64,000 nucleotides of DNA, taken from an uncultured Altererythrobacter sp. (GTDB taxonomy: Bacteria > Pseudomonadota > Alphaproteobacteria > Sphingomonadales > Sphingomonadaceae). The DNA lies in the NCBI GenBank assembly GCA_913055875.1, contig CAJXJY010000003.1, positions 1-64,000 on the forward strand, given 5' to 3'. A program made the position numbers and the translations under genes. How positions within the stretch are numbered: the first letter of the stretch is position 1; each line of letters begins with the position of its first letter. The notes under the pieces are model-generated. The model made no database searches. It saw only the letters and a program-made list of their open reading frames with translations, and had not been told where the DNA came from. Of this stretch, positions 1 to 8,521 are shown one piece after another.

Positions 1-57
1 ACGCCCCCACCCGGCCACCCATAGGATACTATGGTCGGGGTGGCCGGGTGGGGGCGT
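1..57. repeat. Long perfect inverted repeat (hairpin) at window edge
   Basis: Two 20-base arms (1-20 and 38-57) are perfect reverse complements around a 17-base spacer. The spacer itself contains a small ATAG/CTAT dyad. There is no T-run on either side, so it is not a textbook intrinsic terminator. It could end transcription of the minus-strand lipoprotein gene that stops at 155, or it could be a palindromic repeat cut by the window edge. Between 58 and 154 there is a further G+C-rich hairpin (73-94, 9-bp stem, GGAG loop). No gene is recognised in this stretch. Confidence 0.6.
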
Positions 58-154
58 GGGCCGGTGCCGCAAGGGCCGGACGGAGGTCCGGCCCGCACGC
101 AACCTAAAGACTCCGGCCAGGCGAACCAGGCGGTTCATCGCCACTTGGGCAGTG

Positions 155-904
155 CTAGCTCCCGGCAACGACCAGATCGACTTCGCTCAGTCCTTCGAGG
201 CTCGGGCGCAATTGCACGGCGAAGCGCCGGTCGCCCTTCTCGCCCTCGAGGCGAAACTGGCCGTCCGCAGCCAGGTATCGTACCGAATAACCTGCCGATT
301 CGGCCAACCCGAAATAGAACGATACGAGTTCCTCGGCCGGCACCGGACTGTGGAAACGCACGGCGCGCAGGCGGCAGGCGCCTTCGTCCGATCCGAGCGC
401 CTCCATCGTAGCGCCGCGCGGATAGACCGGGAGGTCCTGCGGCAACCGCGCCGCCCAGATCGCCGAATAATTTGCTGTTGCGAGGCATTGCGCTCCGTCG
501 GGCAGCAGCGCGACTTGCCGGCCGAGCGTTTCCAGCGGCGATACCTCGCCGACGCGTTCGAGCATCTCCGGCTCGGGCATGACGGGCGTGCCGCCAGCCC
601 CGGCAAGCAGTTCCTCGGCGCGCTGCCGCGCTTCGCGGATTGCCTCGGGAGTGGCGATCTCAAGCGGGATCGAGGCATCGCTGCTGCCGGTCAGTGCGGT
701 ATTGGCCTCGTTCTGCCCGACCAGGTCGGGGTCGACCATCAGCTGGTCGTTGAGCGCCTGCACCACCATCGGATCGGGCTCTTCGCCATAGGCCGGTTCC
801 CCGGCTTCATCCGCGCAGCCGGACGTCACGCCTGCAAGCAGGACGACGGCGAGCAGCCGCGCAGCCGGAGCGGAAGGAAAGCCGACGGACATGCCCGTTC
901 CCAT
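155..904 (-). CDS. Putative lipoprotein of unknown function
   Basis: A 249-residue protein with an N-terminal hydrophobic segment ending in a lipobox-like VTSGC at about residues 26-30, so it is probably a lipid-anchored envelope protein after signal peptidase II cleavage. The mature part is acidic and rich in Ala, Glu and Pro. The C-terminal half (about 140-245) looks like a compact alpha/beta domain. I do not recognise the family. A second methionine four residues downstream (M5) is an alternative start. The upstream neighbour on the same strand (1052-1525) is separated by a hairpin, so it is probably transcribed alone. Confidence 0.75.
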   Translation of the reverse strand: MGTGMSVGFPSAPAARLLAVVLLAGVTSGCADEAGEPAYGEEPDPMVVQALNDQLMVDPDLVGQNEANTALTGSSDASIPLEIATPEAIREARQRAEELLAGAGGTPVMPEPEMLERVGEVSPLETLGRQVALLPDGAQCLATANYSAIWAARLPQDLPVYPRGATMEALGSDEGACRLRAVRFHSPVPAEELVSFYFGLAESAGYSVRYLAADGQFRLEGEKGDRRFAVQLRPSLEGLSEVDLVVAGS

Positions 905-944
905 AGCGCGGCATGGTTAACGTCCGGCTAGGAGGCGATGCATG

Positions 945-979
945 AGGGCGCCCTGTCGCACATGGCAACAGGACGCCCT
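945..979. terminator. Terminator-like hairpin, possibly ending the Gly-zipper gene
   Basis: Arms 945-956 and 968-979 pair over 12 bases with one mismatch around an 11-base loop. It lies downstream of the minus-strand gene 1052-1525 and upstream of the lipoprotein gene. A clear U-tract is missing, so the terminator assignment is an inference. Confidence 0.45.
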
Positions 980-1051
980 CCGCGGCCCGGTGGGTGCCGC
1001 GCTTGCGGCCCGCAGGTGGGTGCGGGCCGAAGCTTGTGTGTCAGTTTCGGA

Positions 1052-1525
1052 TCAACGGCAGCGCGTGTTGCCCTTGTCGATCGCGCGGCCGAGCAGAGCC
1101 CCGCCCGCTGCACCGAGGATGGCGCCGAGCGTGCGATCGCCGCGCCCGGCGACTTCGTGCCCGATCAGCGCGCCGACTCCGGCGCCGATCAGCAGGCCGG
1201 TGGTGCCGTTGTCCTTCTGGCAGTAATAGCGCCCGTCGCGCCCGCGCCAGACGCGGGTGTTGCGGTGGACGCGCTGCTCGTACCGGTCGTCATAGCGGTC
1301 GCGCCGGTCGTAAAGATTGTCATAGCGGCCATAATCGGAGCGGTCGTAGCGCCCGCGCCGGTCGCGCCGCTGATCGTAGACGGTCTTGCCGACCGGCAGC
1401 TCGGCCTGTGCCGGTTGTGCCGTCTGGGCCGCCCCGTAAGCCGGAGCGGCAGCCGCGGGGGCGGCCATGGCGAGCACGGGTGCTGCGAACACCAGCGCGG
1501 CGGTCCTGAAATTGATCTTCGTCAT
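1052..1525 (-). CDS. Exported glycine-zipper 2TM domain protein
   Basis: A 157-residue protein with a signal peptide (hydrophobic to about residue 27, AAAAP end), then an Arg/Asp/Tyr-rich low-complexity linker (about 50-95) and a C-terminal glycine-zipper segment (about 107-147) with repeated GxxxG spacing. The Gly-zipper 2TM / 17-kDa antigen families in proteobacteria are outer-membrane or periplasmic proteins. The exact role here is unknown. Two cysteines in the mature region (YYCQK and near the C-terminus) could form a disulfide. It is transcribed alone, divergent from the RarD-like transporter gene. Confidence 0.75.
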   Translation of the reverse strand: MTKINFRTAALVFAAPVLAMAAPAAAAPAYGAAQTAQPAQAELPVGKTVYDQRRDRRGRYDRSDYGRYDNLYDRRDRYDDRYEQRVHRNTRVWRGRDGRYYCQKDNGTTGLLIGAGVGALIGHEVAGRGDRTLGAILGAAGGALLGRAIDKGNTRCR

Positions 1526-1735
1526 CGGTCGTTCCTTTCACCAGGGCGCTCGGCCGGAGTTCTGCGTTGGGCCGAGCGGTCACCCGTCCGATACGTTCAT
1601 ACTTAGCGATACTTTCCTGAACGGAATGCAACCGCGCGTGCAGATTCCGCTTTTGCGATGAAGCGAGCGAATCCGGCCGGCGAATTGCAGGTTGCAGGTT
1701 GCAGGGGGCCGAAGGGCCGCTTACGGGCCGCCACG

Positions 1736-2635
1736 ATGAACGGCAGCTTTCCGGATCGCATGCAATCGGGCCTGCCCGCGGCCGTTGCAGCCTATCTGAT
1801 CTGGGGCGTGCTGCCGCTCTACTTGATTCTCGTGCGCGAAGTGCCGCCGTTCGAGTTCGTCGGCTGGCGAATTATCTGGACGCTGCCGCTGTGCCTGGCG
1901 ATCGTCGCGTTCCGCCGCCAGGGCCCCGAATTGCGCCGTGCGCTGAGCGACCGGCGCAGCATGCTGGTGCTGACGGGAAGCGCGCTGCTGATCGGGGTCA
2001 ACTGGCTGGTCTATATCTGGGCGATCCAGCGCGGGCATGTCTACGCGGCGAGCCTCGGCTATTACATCAACCCGCTGGTCAACGTGCTGCTCGGCACGCT
2101 GCTGCTCGGCGAACGATTGAGCAGACGGCAATGGATCGCGGTCGCATTGGCGGGGATCGGAGTCGCGCTGCTGCTTGGCGGGGCTCTGACCACGCTCTGG
2201 ATCAGCCTTACTCTCGCGTTCAGCTTCGGCACCTACGGGCTGCTGCGCAAGCAGGTCGCGGTCGGCTCGCTGCCCGGGCTGACGATCGAGTCGGCGATCC
2301 TGCTGCTGCCCGCGGCGGGGATCGCGTGGTACTTCGCGCAATCGCCTGCGGGATCCTCCTTCGGCCACGAGCTCGGCCTCAGCCTGCTGATCGTGCTCGG
2401 CGGAGTGCTGACCGCGGTGCCGCTGCTGCTGTTCGCGATCGCCGCGCGCAAATTGCCCTATTCGACGCTCGGCTTCGTCCAGTTTCTCGCTCCGACCCTC
2501 GTCTTCATCCTCGGGCTGACCGTGTTCGGCGAAGAGTTGCAGCCCGCCCAACTCGCCTGCTTCGTGCTGATCTGGACCGCGTGCGGGTTGTTCGTGTGGG
2601 ATATTCTCGCCCGGCGCAGGCAGTCAGCCGCGTAG
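1736..2635 (+). CDS. rarD: RarD/EamA-family transporter
   Basis: An inner-membrane transporter of about 299 residues with ten hydrophobic segments. The N-terminal [12 protein letters not shown] and the internal [13 protein letters not shown] segment are typical of RarD proteins in the EamA/DMT superfamily. Homologues are linked to chloramphenicol sensitivity or small-metabolite export, and the substrate is unknown. I chose ATG 1736 because it gives the family length. An upstream in-frame ATG at 1658 would add 26 residues encoded partly by a GCAGGTT tandem repeat and looks non-coding. The 3' end overlaps the convergent pyrC by 12 bases. Confidence 0.85.
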   Translation: MNGSFPDRMQSGLPAAVAAYLIWGVLPLYLILVREVPPFEFVGWRIIWTLPLCLAIVAFRRQGPELRRALSDRRSMLVLTGSALLIGVNWLVYIWAIQRGHVYAASLGYYINPLVNVLLGTLLLGERLSRRQWIAVALAGIGVALLLGGALTTLWISLTLAFSFGTYGLLRKQVAVGSLPGLTIESAILLLPAAGIAWYFAQSPAGSSFGHELGLSLLIVLGGVLTAVPLLLFAIAARKLPYSTLGFVQFLAPTLVFILGLTVFGEELQPAQLACFVLIWTACGLFVWDILARRRQSAA

Positions 2636-3661
2636 CGTCCAGCCGAGCGTTTCGCCCGCATGGAAGGGGACGATCTCGGTCCCCCCGGCTTCGATCGCGT
2701 CGGGCACTCTCGCCTTGCCGCGTTCGAGCGTGATCGTATCCCCGTTGAGCGGCAGGCCGTAAAAGCGCGGGCCGTGCTCGCTGGCGAAGCCCTCGAACCG
2801 GTCGAGCGCGCCCTCCTCGTCGAACACCGCGAGGTAGCTTTCGAGCGCGAAGGGCGCGTTGAAGATGCCCGCGCAGCCGCATGCGCTTTCCTTGTCGCCG
2901 CGCGGATGCGGCGCGCTGTCGGTGCCGAGGAAGTACTTGGGCGAGCCCGAAACCGCCGCCTTGCGCAGCGCGAGCCGGTGCCGCTCGCGCTTGGCGACCG
3001 GCAGGCAATAGGCGTGCGGCCTGATCCCGCCGACCAGCATCGCGTTACGGTTGATATGAAGGTGCTGCGGCGTGATCGTCGCACCGACCTGCGGCCCGGC
3101 ACTCTCGACGAAGGCCACCGCGTCCTCGGTGGTGATATGCTCGAAGATCACCTTCAACTGCGGCAGCCGCTCGACCAGCGGTGCGAGGATGCGTTCGATG
3201 AACACCGCCTCGCGGTCGAAGATGTCGATCTCGGGATCGACCACCTCGCCGTGGACACAGAGCGGCATGCCGATTTCGGCCATCCGTTCGAGCACCTGCC
3301 CGATATAGGCGATATCGGTGACGCCGCTGGCCGAATTGGTCGTCGCGCCGGCGGGATAGAGCTTGGCCGCAGTGAACACCCCGTCGGCGAAACCCTGCGC
3401 GAGATCGTCGGCATCGGTATCGTCGGTGAGGTAGCAGGTCATCAGCGGGGTGAAATCCGCGCCTTCGGGCACCGCCGCGAGGATCCGCTCGCGATAGGCC
3501 GAACCCATCGCAGCCGTCGTCACCGGGGGCGACAGGTTGGGCATCACGATCGCGCGAGCAAACTGACGGGCCGTGTAAGGCACCACACCGCGCATGATGG
3601 CGCCGTCGCGGAAGTGTAGATGCCAATCGTCGGGGCGACGGATGGTGAGCGATTCGGTCAT
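2624..3661 (-). CDS. pyrC: Dihydroorotase, class II homodimeric type
   Basis: A 345-residue enzyme of pyrimidine biosynthesis that interconverts carbamoyl-aspartate and dihydroorotate in the cytoplasm. The metal-site motifs are all present: WHLHFRDG near residue 13, the carboxylated lysine in FTAAKLYP at about residue 100, later histidines in PLCVHGE and IFEHITT, and the aspartate in FLGTDSAPH. Length matches the PyrC class II family. The start lies close to the divergent ygfZ. The other pyr gene in the window, pyrE, is 20 kb away. Confidence 0.95.
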   Translation of the reverse strand: MTESLTIRRPDDWHLHFRDGAIMRGVVPYTARQFARAIVMPNLSPPVTTAAMGSAYRERILAAVPEGADFTPLMTCYLTDDTDADDLAQGFADGVFTAAKLYPAGATTNSASGVTDIAYIGQVLERMAEIGMPLCVHGEVVDPEIDIFDREAVFIERILAPLVERLPQLKVIFEHITTEDAVAFVESAGPQVGATITPQHLHINRNAMLVGGIRPHAYCLPVAKRERHRLALRKAAVSGSPKYFLGTDSAPHPRGDKESACGCAGIFNAPFALESYLAVFDEEGALDRFEGFASEHGPRFYGLPLNGDTITLERGKARVPDAIEAGGTEIVPFHAGETLGWTLRG

Positions 3662-3854
3662 CGGGACGGCGATCCGGCGGGAGACATGGACCGCTTGTTA
3701 CACGGTCCTGAGGGAAAAAAATCTGACCGCGCCAAGGGCCGTTCGGTGCGGGGAAGAAAGGGGAGCGGGGAAGCGGGCATGGCGGCGCCATGGCATATGC
3801 GGCGCATGTAGGACAGCACTTGATTCACCAGTCTGCGGTGCCACCTTGGCAGAG

Positions 3855-4583
3855 ATGCCCGCGACCCGCCTAACCGACCGCGCCGTGATCCGGCTCAGCG
3901 CAACCGACGAGAGCGAGAGCCTCGCCGATTTCCTCCAGGGCCTGGTCACCAACGACGTCAAGGGTCCCCTGCCCTGCTATGCCGGGCTGCTGAGCGCGCA
4001 GGGCAAGGCGATGTTCGACTTTATCGTCTGGCCCGCGGGCGCGAATGAACTGCTGATCGATTGCGAGGCCGATGCGGCCGACGAACTGGTCAAGCGGCTG
4101 TCGCTCTACCGCTTGCGGCGCAAGATCGACATCGCGGTCGACCCCGGCGTCGCGGTGCATTGGCGCAAGCATCTGGGTGACGGCGCCGCGCCCGATCCGC
4201 GGCTGGCCGAACTGGGCGAACGCTGGCTCGCTCCGGCGAGCGAGGCCGAAGAAGCCGCCGATGCCGAATGGCGCGCGCATCGCCTCGCGCTCGGCGTGCC
4301 CGAGGGGCGCGCGGAGCTGGGCGACATATTGTGGCTCGAGACCAATGCGGTCGAACTGAACGGCGTCAGCTTCGGCAAGGGCTGCTATGTCGGACAGGAA
4401 AACACCGCGCGGATGAACTGGCGCCAGAAGGTCAACCGGCGGTTGGTGGTGGTGCCACTCGAAAGCTCCAACGAGAAGCGGCGCAAGGCAGGGTATCCGG
4501 AGCTGGGATTGGCGGTGGATCACCTGCGGGTGAGCGATATTGATCCGGATATTGCTCCCGACTGGCTAAACCTCGCAACATAG
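3855..4583 (+). CDS. ygfZ: YgfZ/GcvT-like folate-binding protein
   Basis: A 242-residue protein related to the GcvT T-protein. The diagnostic motif KGCYVGQE near residue 175 identifies the YgfZ branch, whose members help maintain Fe-S enzymes in a folate-dependent way. The N-terminal region (FLQGLVTNDVKG, then LLSAQGKAMFDF) fits the family. ATG 3855 is chosen. An in-frame TTG at 3846 is a weaker alternative, and the reading frame open upstream of it is not conserved-looking. It is divergent from pyrC, with about 190 bases between them holding the promoters. Confidence 0.9.
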   Translation: MPATRLTDRAVIRLSATDESESLADFLQGLVTNDVKGPLPCYAGLLSAQGKAMFDFIVWPAGANELLIDCEADAADELVKRLSLYRLRRKIDIAVDPGVAVHWRKHLGDGAAPDPRLAELGERWLAPASEAEEAADAEWRAHRLALGVPEGRAELGDILWLETNAVELNGVSFGKGCYVGQENTARMNWRQKVNRRLVVVPLESSNEKRRKAGYPELGLAVDHLRVSDIDPDIAPDWLNLAT

Positions 4584-4683
4584 AAACCCGTTCGCCCTGA
4601 GCCTGTCGAAGGGCTGTCCTTCACTTCGAGCGCTACGCTGGAAAAAAATGCAGGGCTTCGACAAGCTCAGCCCGAACGGGTTT
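4584..4683. repeat. Sphingomonad-type intergenic palindrome, family B copy 1
   Basis: The ends are reverse complements starting AAACCCGTTCG and ending CGAACGGGTTT. Inner arms carry CTGAGCCTGTCGAAG facing CTTCGACAAGCTCAG. The middle holds a seven-A run. It sits between the stop codons of the convergent ygfZ and tetR genes, where it could act as a bidirectional terminator. A related copy lies at 33075-33165. Confidence 0.85.
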
Positions 4684-4709
4684 GGGGGGTCGTATCTATC
4701 CTGAACGGG

Positions 4710-5309
4710 TCAGTGAGATTGCCCCACCACCTCCAGCGACCGCTCGAGCATCCTCTGCGCCCGGTCGCGCGCCGCGGTTTCGGGCAGCCCGAGCGAACGC
4801 GCCAACGCCGAGCCGATCAGCGCATCGCCCATCGCCATCAGCACCAGCGCGAGCGTTTCCTCGTGCACGCGCATCACGTCGCCGTGATCGGCCGCCTCTT
4901 CGGGCGCGATCTCGTCGACCAGTTGGTGAATCGTCTCGACGATCGGCGACAGCGCGTCTTCGTTGCCGGTCAGGATCATCCAGCTGGCGAGCGCCCCCGC
5001 CCCTTCCTTGTCGAACGCGTCGAAGGCGAGATCGACCACTTCGCGCGGTGACCCCAGCCCGGCGCGACTCGCGCGCACCGCGTCCTTGATCGTCTCGCAC
5101 ACGGTTTCGGCGAGGTGACGGGCGAGTTCCTTCTGCAATCCTGCGGCTGACCCGAAATGGTGCAACAGGTTCGCATGGGTGCGCCCGATCCGCCCCGCCA
5201 CCGCCTTGAGCGTCACCGATTGCGGGCCGGTTTCTATCAGCAATTCGCGCGCCGCACCCAGGGCAGCGGTGCGCGACTCTTCGGGGCTCAAACGCTTGCG
5301 ACTTGCCAT
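4710..5309 (-). CDS. TetR/AcrR-family transcriptional regulator
   Basis: A 199-residue regulator with an N-terminal helix-turn-helix (about 25-55, VTLKAVAGRIGRTHANLLHHF), the classical TetR signature, and a helical ligand-binding C-terminal half. It is divergent, with a 31-base gap, from two tandem PF10118 hydrolase genes and is their likely regulator (inference from position). The effector is unknown. Confidence 0.88.
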   Translation of the reverse strand: MASRKRLSPEESRTAALGAARELLIETGPQSVTLKAVAGRIGRTHANLLHHFGSAAGLQKELARHLAETVCETIKDAVRASRAGLGSPREVVDLAFDAFDKEGAGALASWMILTGNEDALSPIVETIHQLVDEIAPEEAADHGDVMRVHEETLALVLMAMGDALIGSALARSLGLPETAARDRAQRMLERSLEVVGQSH

Positions 5310-5340
5310 GGATTCACATGCCTAATAGAATGTTAACGCT

Positions 5341-6249
5341 ATGAACGACCAAACCAGGCTCGACCTAGAACGCGCGGAACCGCTCGGCAAGACGGGTGTC
5401 GCGCGCACCACCGCCACTCCCGCGGAGCACGAGTTGATCGTGCGCGACCAGCGCTTCGACCGCGAACACATGGTCCCGCGCTGGTGGCATTCGAACGATC
5501 CGGTCGCGACCGCGTGGTATAATTCGGTCAGCGCCAGCCTGCCCCGCGGCGAGGCGTTCTTCATCGATACATTGAAGCCGTTCCGCGACGATCTGCCGCC
5601 CAAGCTGCGCGCCGAGGTCAAGGCGTTCAGCAAGCAGGAAATCAACCACACGCGCGAACACGTCGCGTTCAACCGCCTGATCGCCGACCACGGCTACAAC
5701 GTCGAAAGTATCGCCGAGGGGATCCAGGCGATGCTCGACCTGACCGAGGGGCGGCCGAAGGAATTCAACCTCGCGATCACCATCGCGCTCGAACATTTCG
5801 CCGCGATCATCAGCCGGCACCTGCTGAGCGATCCGCGCTATCTCGACGGCGCGGACCCGGTCGCGGCAGACGTGTGGCGCTGGCACGCGACCGAAGAGAT
5901 CGAGCACAAGGGGCTGGTCTACGACGTGTGGCTGCACGTGACGCGCGACTGGTCGAGCTGGAAGCGGTACAAGACGCGCGCGCTGATCGCGGCGCTGATC
6001 ACGAAGAAATATTTCGGTAACCGCATCCGCGATGCGATCGGGCTGCTCGAGCAGGACGGCTTCTCGCGCAGGAAGGCGAAGCGCGAGCTGTACAAGTTCC
6101 TGTGGTGGAAGCCCGGCATGATGCGGCGGATGTTCTTCGAATGGGCGGCGATCCTGACCCCCGGCTTCCACCCGTGGAAGCAGGACGACCGCGCGCTGAT
6201 CGCGAAATACGAAAGCCCGTATGCCGACGCGGTGATGCCGGCGGAGTGA
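5341..6249 (+). CDS. PF10118 metal-dependent hydrolase-like protein, copy 1
   Basis: A 302-residue protein of the predicted metal-dependent hydrolase family (PF10118, COG3687). Candidate ligands lie in a ferritin-like pattern: KQEINHTREHVAFNR (about 98-112), ALEHFAA (about 148) and WHATEEIEHKG (about 181-191). No substrate is established. Some family members lie near lipid or xenobiotic metabolism genes. It is the first of two tandem paralogues and is preceded by a divergent TetR regulator. Confidence 0.82.
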   Translation: MNDQTRLDLERAEPLGKTGVARTTATPAEHELIVRDQRFDREHMVPRWWHSNDPVATAWYNSVSASLPRGEAFFIDTLKPFRDDLPPKLRAEVKAFSKQEINHTREHVAFNRLIADHGYNVESIAEGIQAMLDLTEGRPKEFNLAITIALEHFAAIISRHLLSDPRYLDGADPVAADVWRWHATEEIEHKGLVYDVWLHVTRDWSSWKRYKTRALIAALITKKYFGNRIRDAIGLLEQDGFSRRKAKRELYKFLWWKPGMMRRMFFEWAAILTPGFHPWKQDDRALIAKYESPYADAVMPAE

Positions 6250-6259
6250 ATCCGACATT

Positions 6260-6398
6260 CCTCCCCGTTTTCCCGGATGGGACAAATGGGGAGGTGGCAG
6301 TCGCGTCAGCGACTGACGGCGGGGCAATCGGCGAGGCACCAATGCCCCTCCACCACCCTGCGGGTGGTTCCCCTCGCCATTCCTGCGGAACGGGGAGG
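6260..6398. repeat. Intergenic palindromic repeat, family A copy 1
   Basis: The outer arms CCTCCCCGTT (6260-6269) and AACGGGGAGG (6389-6398) are reverse complements. The right half contains GCCCCTCCACCACCCTGCGG and a GGTGGTTCCCCTC complement. The same block recurs at 7362-7475 and inside uvrC at 63263-63388. This copy lies between the two tandem hydrolase genes and may separate their transcripts. Confidence 0.8.
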
Positions 6399-6409
6399 AT
6401 TTCTCGTTA

Positions 6410-6438
6410 TTGACACAGGTGTAAGTAACCGCTATTTA
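6410..6438 (+). promoter_or_regulatory. Sigma-70-type promoter for second PF10118 gene
   Basis: TTGACA (6410-6415) is followed after exactly 17 bases by TATTTA (6433-6438). Just over and after the -10 there is a dyad-like stretch around TTTACATTGATGTCAGTAAC (6435-6454), a plausible site for the nearby TetR regulator. The gene therefore probably has its own promoter rather than depending on read-through from copy 1. Confidence 0.6.
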
Positions 6439-6469
6439 CATTGATGTCAGTAACGCAAACGGATTCGCC

Positions 6470-7348
6470 ATGAACGCCCCCACCACGATCGAACGCGACA
6501 CCCGCCAGGCCGCCCCCACTCCCGCCGATCTCGCCATCACCGTGCGCGACGAGCGGTTCAACCGCGGCTCGACCCCCAACCGCTGGTGGGCGGGCGAACC
6601 CTTCGGCACCGCGTGGCACAACGCGCTGTCAGCCACCTTCCCGCGCGGCGAGGCGTTCTTCATCGAATCGGTCAAGGCCTTCCGCGATGGTGCCGATCCC
6701 CGGCTCGCCGCCGAAATCCGCGCCTTCGTGAAGCAGGAAATCAACCACACGCGCGAGCATGTCGCCTTCAACCGCCTCGCCGAGGACGCCGGCTACGACG
6801 TCAAGGCGATCGACGAGCGCGTGCGCGAGATGCTCGAAATGCTCAAGGGGCGTCCGCAATTCCTCAATCTCGCCGCGACCATGGCGCTCGAGCACTACAC
6901 TGCGATGATGGCGCACGAATTCCTCGCCAACCCGAAGCATTTCGAGAATGCCGATCCGGAAGTGCGAGACATGTGGCGCTGGCACGCGATCGAGGAAGTC
7001 GAGCACAAGGGCGTCGCCTACGACACCTGGAACCACGCGACCCGCGACTGGTCGAACTGGAAACGCTGGAAGGTTCGCAGCCTGATGATGCTGATCGTCA
7101 CCGGCCGCTTCTTCCGCAACCGGTGGGAGGATTCGATGAACCTGCTCGCGCAGGACGGGATCACGGGGTGGAAGGCGCGCTGGGGTCTGTTCAGATACCT
7201 CACCGTCAGCCCCGGCGTGGTGCGCCGCATCTTCCCCGCCTGGCTCGCCTATTTCAAGCCCGGCTTCCACCCGTGGGACCACGACGACCGCGAGTTGATC
7301 GAGCTCTACGAAGGCGACTTCGCCGACGCGCTGATGCCGGCGGAGTAA
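6470..7348 (+). CDS. PF10118 metal-dependent hydrolase-like protein, copy 2
   Basis: A 292-residue paralogue of the preceding gene product, alike along its whole length. It keeps KQEINHTREHVAFNR, ALEHYTA and WHAIEEVEHKG, the presumed metal-binding histidines and acidic residues. The end sequence ALMPAE nearly repeats AVMPAE of copy 1. The divergence suggests an old tandem duplication. It has its own promoter, and palindromic repeats lie on both sides. Confidence 0.82.
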   Translation: MNAPTTIERDTRQAAPTPADLAITVRDERFNRGSTPNRWWAGEPFGTAWHNALSATFPRGEAFFIESVKAFRDGADPRLAAEIRAFVKQEINHTREHVAFNRLAEDAGYDVKAIDERVREMLEMLKGRPQFLNLAATMALEHYTAMMAHEFLANPKHFENADPEVRDMWRWHAIEEVEHKGVAYDTWNHATRDWSNWKRWKVRSLMMLIVTGRFFRNRWEDSMNLLAQDGITGWKARWGLFRYLTVSPGVVRRIFPAWLAYFKPGFHPWDHDDRELIELYEGDFADALMPAE

Positions 7349-7361
7349 TCCTCCGCCACAG

Positions 7362-7475
7362 GGGGAGGGGGACCATGCGAAGCATGGTGGAGGGGCACCG
7401 TCCGATAGTCCGAACATCGGCTGTCCGGAGCCAATTGACGGTGCCCCTCCACCACCTTCGGTGGTCCCCCTCCCC
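7362..7475. repeat. Intergenic palindromic repeat, family A copy 2
   Basis: Long outer arms (GGGGAGGGGGACCA at 7362-7375 against TGGTCCCCCTCCCC at 7462-7475) with further pairing through GTGGAGGGGCACCGTC. The right half reads GCCCCTCCACCACCTTCGG followed by its own complement. It sits between convergent stop codons (7348 and 7491), so it may also terminate transcription. Confidence 0.82.
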
Positions 7476-7490
7476 GTTCCGGGGAGGATC

Positions 7491-8024
7491 CTAGGCCGCA
7501 CGCATTCCCACGTCTTCGTCGGCCTCCAGGTCGAGCGCATATTCCGCCGCCGGAGCCGCTTCGCCGCGGCCGCAGCTGTGCCGTTCGCGCACCGCGCCGG
7601 TCGGCACGAAGCCGAGCTTGCGCAGCACGCGACCGGAGGCCGGGTTGTCGAGGAAATGACTTGCGACGATCCGCCGGTGGCCGAGCATCCGCGCGATATC
7701 GAGCACCGCGCGCGCCGCTTCGGTGGCGTAGCCCCGCCCCCAATGCGCGCGGGCGATCCAGTAGCCCAGCTCGACCTCGTCCTCGTATTGGTCGATCCCG
7801 GTGCAGCCGATGACCTGCCCCGTGTCGGCGCGCGCGACGAGGAAGCGCGGGTGGCGCGGATCGATCGGCTTGCGCACGAAATCGCGCGCATGGCGCGGCT
7901 CGTAGGGCCACGGCGCCCGGGCGAGATTGCGGACCACCCCTTCGTCGGCAATCCCGCCGAGGACCTGCTGCCAGTCCTCGGGCCAAGGGGGTCTCAGCAA
8001 CAATCTTTCGCTGCGATGGAACAT
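7491..8024 (-). CDS. GNAT-family N-acetyltransferase (RimJ/RimL type)
   Basis: A 177-residue acetyltransferase. The start SERLLLRPP is typical of the RimJ/RimL branch. The acetyl-CoA loop is represented by HWGRGYATEAARAVL (about 99-113), followed by NPASGRVLRKLGF, the usual last strand of the fold. It transfers acetyl from acetyl-CoA to a protein N-terminus or small amine, and the target is unknown. I chose ATG 8024, since a longer in-frame start at 8126 adds residues with no family character. Confidence 0.85.
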   Translation of the reverse strand: MFHRSERLLLRPPWPEDWQQVLGGIADEGVVRNLARAPWPYEPRHARDFVRKPIDPRHPRFLVARADTGQVIGCTGIDQYEDEVELGYWIARAHWGRGYATEAARAVLDIARMLGHRRIVASHFLDNPASGRVLRKLGFVPTGAVRERHSCGRGEAAPAAEYALDLEADEDVGMRAA

Positions 8025-8125
8025 CGGTAGCTCTCCTCGTCGCCCCGCATGCCCGCTAGAGGCCATGCATGACATTGTGGTTGCGCCGGAACGGCATTCC
8101 GACGAAGCGCGAGGGAGAAACGACA

Positions 8126-8172
8126 AGAGGGAGACGGGCCCCCTGATTAACAGGAAGGCCCCATCTCCCTCT
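8126..8172 (-). terminator. Hairpin downstream of rpmA
   Basis: Arms AGAGGGAGA (8126-8134) and TCTCCCTCT (8164-8172) pair perfectly, with extra G/C pairing inside. It lies about 70 bases past the rpmA stop on the minus strand and is the likely end of the rplU-rpmA transcript. The U-tract is poor. Confidence 0.5.
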
Positions 8173-8239
8173 ACGTCTGCCGGTGGTTACCCCAGCTGGG
8201 ACCGTCCCGTCTGGACGATCCCTTCTTCGAACCGTCCGG

Positions 8240-8509
8240 TTATTCGGCTGCTTCCGCGAGCATGTCTACCGAGACATATTTGCGGCTGAGCTTGCCGGTG
8301 TGGAATCGCACGATCCCGTCGGTCAGCGCGAACAGCGTGTGGTCCTTGCCCATGCCGACATTGCTGCCCGGGTAGAACTTGGTGCCGCGCTGGCGCACGA
8401 TGATGTTGCCGGCGACCACTTCCTGGCTGCCGAACTTCTTCACGCCGAGGCGACGACCGGCGGAGTCGCGGCCGTTGCGGGACGAACCGCCTGCTTTCTT
8501 GTGTGCCAT
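8240..8509 (-). CDS. rpmA: 50S ribosomal protein L27
   Basis: An 89-residue protein that starts [16 protein letters not shown] and carries the strongly conserved [12 protein letters not shown] segment, so it is L27 of the large subunit, whose N-terminus reaches the peptidyl-transferase centre. It begins 12 bases after rplU, the standard L21-L27 operon. The usual downstream obgE is absent from this spot, where an unrelated acetyltransferase gene follows. Confidence 0.97.
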   Translation of the reverse strand: MAHKKAGGSSRNGRDSAGRRLGVKKFGSQEVVAGNIIVRQRGTKFYPGSNVGMGKDHTLFALTDGIVRFHTGKLSRKYVSVDMLAEAAE

Positions 8510-8521
8510 CGTCCGTGTTCC

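Noticed and set aside
1-138. Minus-strand open frame starting MNRLVRLAG that runs off the window edge
   Set aside because: It is rich in Arg, Pro and Gly, crosses the long inverted repeat and has no convincing ribosome site; it looks like a chance GC-rich frame.
58-154. Possible structured RNA (6S, tmRNA or RNase P) from strong hairpins
   Set aside because: The hairpins do not match any signature I can recall for these RNAs, and no promoter or terminator frames them.
1687-1710. GCAGGTT tandem triplet as a phase-variation tract for rarD
   Set aside because: Only about two and a half units, and it lies upstream of the preferred start ATG 1736, so length change would not alter the protein.
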